Shown here in pieces: positions 63,434 through 64,000 of a stretch of DNA of 64,000 nt. The stretch is taken from assembly GCA_021325235.1 (NCBI GenBank), contig JAJPHN010000040.1:167039-231038 (forward strand), in the 5' to 3' direction. This DNA comes from Terriglobia bacterium. Its GTDB lineage: Bacteria > Acidobacteriota > Terriglobia > Bryobacterales > Bryobacteraceae. Made by a program: the position numbers and the translations under genes. The notes under the pieces were generated by a model. That model was not told the origin of the DNA. It searched no databases and saw nothing but the letters and a program-made list of their open reading frames with translations. Within the stretch, counting starts at the first letter, position 1. Every line of letters starts with the position of its first letter.

Positions 63434-63901
63434 GTGGCTTTCCAAATCAGCGCGCTCGACCGGGCGCAATTCGCCAATCTGTTCGAACTTTCAGACCAGG
63501 AGCTGAAAGCGCGCCGTGCGCTGCGCGTCGTGGCCGATAAGAAACCCGGCTTCCCCTGCCGCATCAGCCTCGCCGATGCCGAAGTCGGCGAAGAGCTTCT
63601 GCTGGTCCATTACGAACATCTGAGCGCCCACACGCCGTATCGCGCCAGTCATGCCGTATACGTTCGCCCGCAGGCTGCTCAAGCACAACCCGCGATCAAC
63701 GAAATTCCCGAAATGCTGCGCACCCGCATTCTGTCCCTGCGCGGCTTCAGCGAAGACGGCCTGTTGAAAGAAGCCGATCTCGCCGAGGGTGCCGTACTCG
63801 CACCGGCCATCGAGAAAATGCTCGCCAATCCCGAGATCGCCTTCCTCCATCTGCACTTCGCCAAAGCCGGCTGTTACGCCGCGCGCGCCGATCGCGCTTA
63901 G
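63434..63901 (+). CDS. DUF1203-family protein
   Basis: A 155-residue protein matching DUF1203: GFPCRISLADAEVGEELLLV and HTPYRASHAVYVRPQA, with a C-terminal EIAFLHLHFAKAGCYAARAD. The GTG start has AGGAG 9 nt upstream. Its last three codons and stop lie in the first unit of the 27-bp tandem array, so the end of the gene and the start of the array overlap. Function unknown. Confidence 0.86.
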   Translation: MAFQISALDRAQFANLFELSDQELKARRALRVVADKKPGFPCRISLADAEVGEELLLVHYEHLSAHTPYRASHAVYVRPQAAQAQPAINEIPEMLRTRILSLRGFSEDGLLKEADLAEGAVLAPAIEKMLANPEIAFLHLHFAKAGCYAARADRA

Positions 63902-64000
63902 CGCGATCGCGTGTTGGTCAGCGCTTAGCGCGATCGCGTGTTGGTCAGCGCTTAGCGCGATCGCGTGTTGGTCAGCGCTTAGCGCGATCGCGTGTTGGTC
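63894..64000. repeat. 27-bp tandem repeat (four perfect copies, cut by the window end)
   Basis: Units start at 63894, 63921, 63948 and 63975; the fourth is missing only its last base at the window edge. Each begins GCGCTTAGCGCGATCGCG and ends TGTTGGTCA. The unit holds a GCGC/GCGC inverted repeat and the palindrome GCGATCGC. The copies are identical and have no spacers, so this is a minisatellite that likely continues beyond the window. Confidence 0.9.

Noticed and set aside
63894..64000. Direct repeats resembling a CRISPR array
   Set aside because: The 27-bp units are contiguous and identical, with no spacers and no cas genes in the window; this is a tandem repeat.

Overview
The window is GC-rich and densely packed. 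Several traits point to Acidobacteriota, probably a Bryobacterales/Solibacter-like soil lineage: a PadR regulator overlapping an 850-residue MacB/FtsX-type (ADOP) permease, a 1172-residue Oar-like TonB-dependent receptor with an N-terminal carboxypeptidase-regulatory-like domain, a TolB/TPR regulator, a Tat-exported sulfatase and a PEP-CTERM protein. The assignment is inferred from gene content; no rRNA or tRNA gene was seen.

Layout. 0.07-8.36 kb (minus strand): a six-gene Wzx/Wzy-type exopolysaccharide operon (export pore, tyrosine autokinase, flippase, two glycosyltransferases, polymerase/ligase). 8.45-11.97 kb: TonB-dependent receptor. 12.06-16.86 kb: a VapBC toxin-antitoxin pair with a palindromic upstream site, then Lon and HtrA/DegP proteases, each with a clear terminator. 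17.0-21.0 kb: an unexplained cluster (two tandem paralogues, a membrane protein with a decayed duplicate of its C-terminus, and a protein resembling a phage/VgrG spike stalk) next to dapD. 21.0-22.9 kb: small accessory genes (a possibly frameshifted exported protein, an HTH/membrane-protein pair). 22.6-29.5 kb: clpB, whose last 229 bp are repeated 4.2 kb downstream; a TolB/TPR regulator and a sulfatase lie between the copies. 29.6-32.0 kb: an S1/P1 nuclease and a HEPN-motif protein.

32.0-36.1 kb: a MocR regulator divergent from a six-gene, start/stop-overlapping operon (cupin-DoxX-SnoaL-cupin-DoxX-AhpD). 36.1-40.3 kb: the PadR/ADOP pair with a 41-bp near-palindrome at the padR start, then a SnoaL-like gene divergent from an XRE regulator. 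40.3-46.6 kb: a complete SUF iron-sulfur operon (sufBCDSU, sufT, Rrf2 regulator) with a divergent A-type carrier. 46.7-51.4 kb: exported proteins (Yellow/MRJP-like, cupin, LssY-C-like), a possible structured RNA, a small cysteine-rich protein and a PEP-CTERM protein. 51.5-57.6 kb: a methyltransferase/GMC oxidoreductase pair, two membrane proteins, and an ArsR-SRPBCC-hydrolase operon. 57.7-63.9 kb: tyrosine catabolism (divergent hmgA and hppD, with a conserved unknown overlapping hmgA), META-domain, DUF2853, WYL regulator, DinB-like and DUF1203 genes. The window ends inside a perfect 27-bp tandem repeat.

Co-regulation is visible as short start/stop overlaps throughout. Perfect inverted repeats sit beside the MocR, PadR, XRE, ArsR, VapB and WYL genes and probably mark their operators. 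No finding is proven to be a new system. The best leads are the duplicated clpB end with its two-gene cargo, the spike-stalk-like cluster at 17-20 kb, the lone HEPN protein and the possible structured RNA near 49.9 kb.
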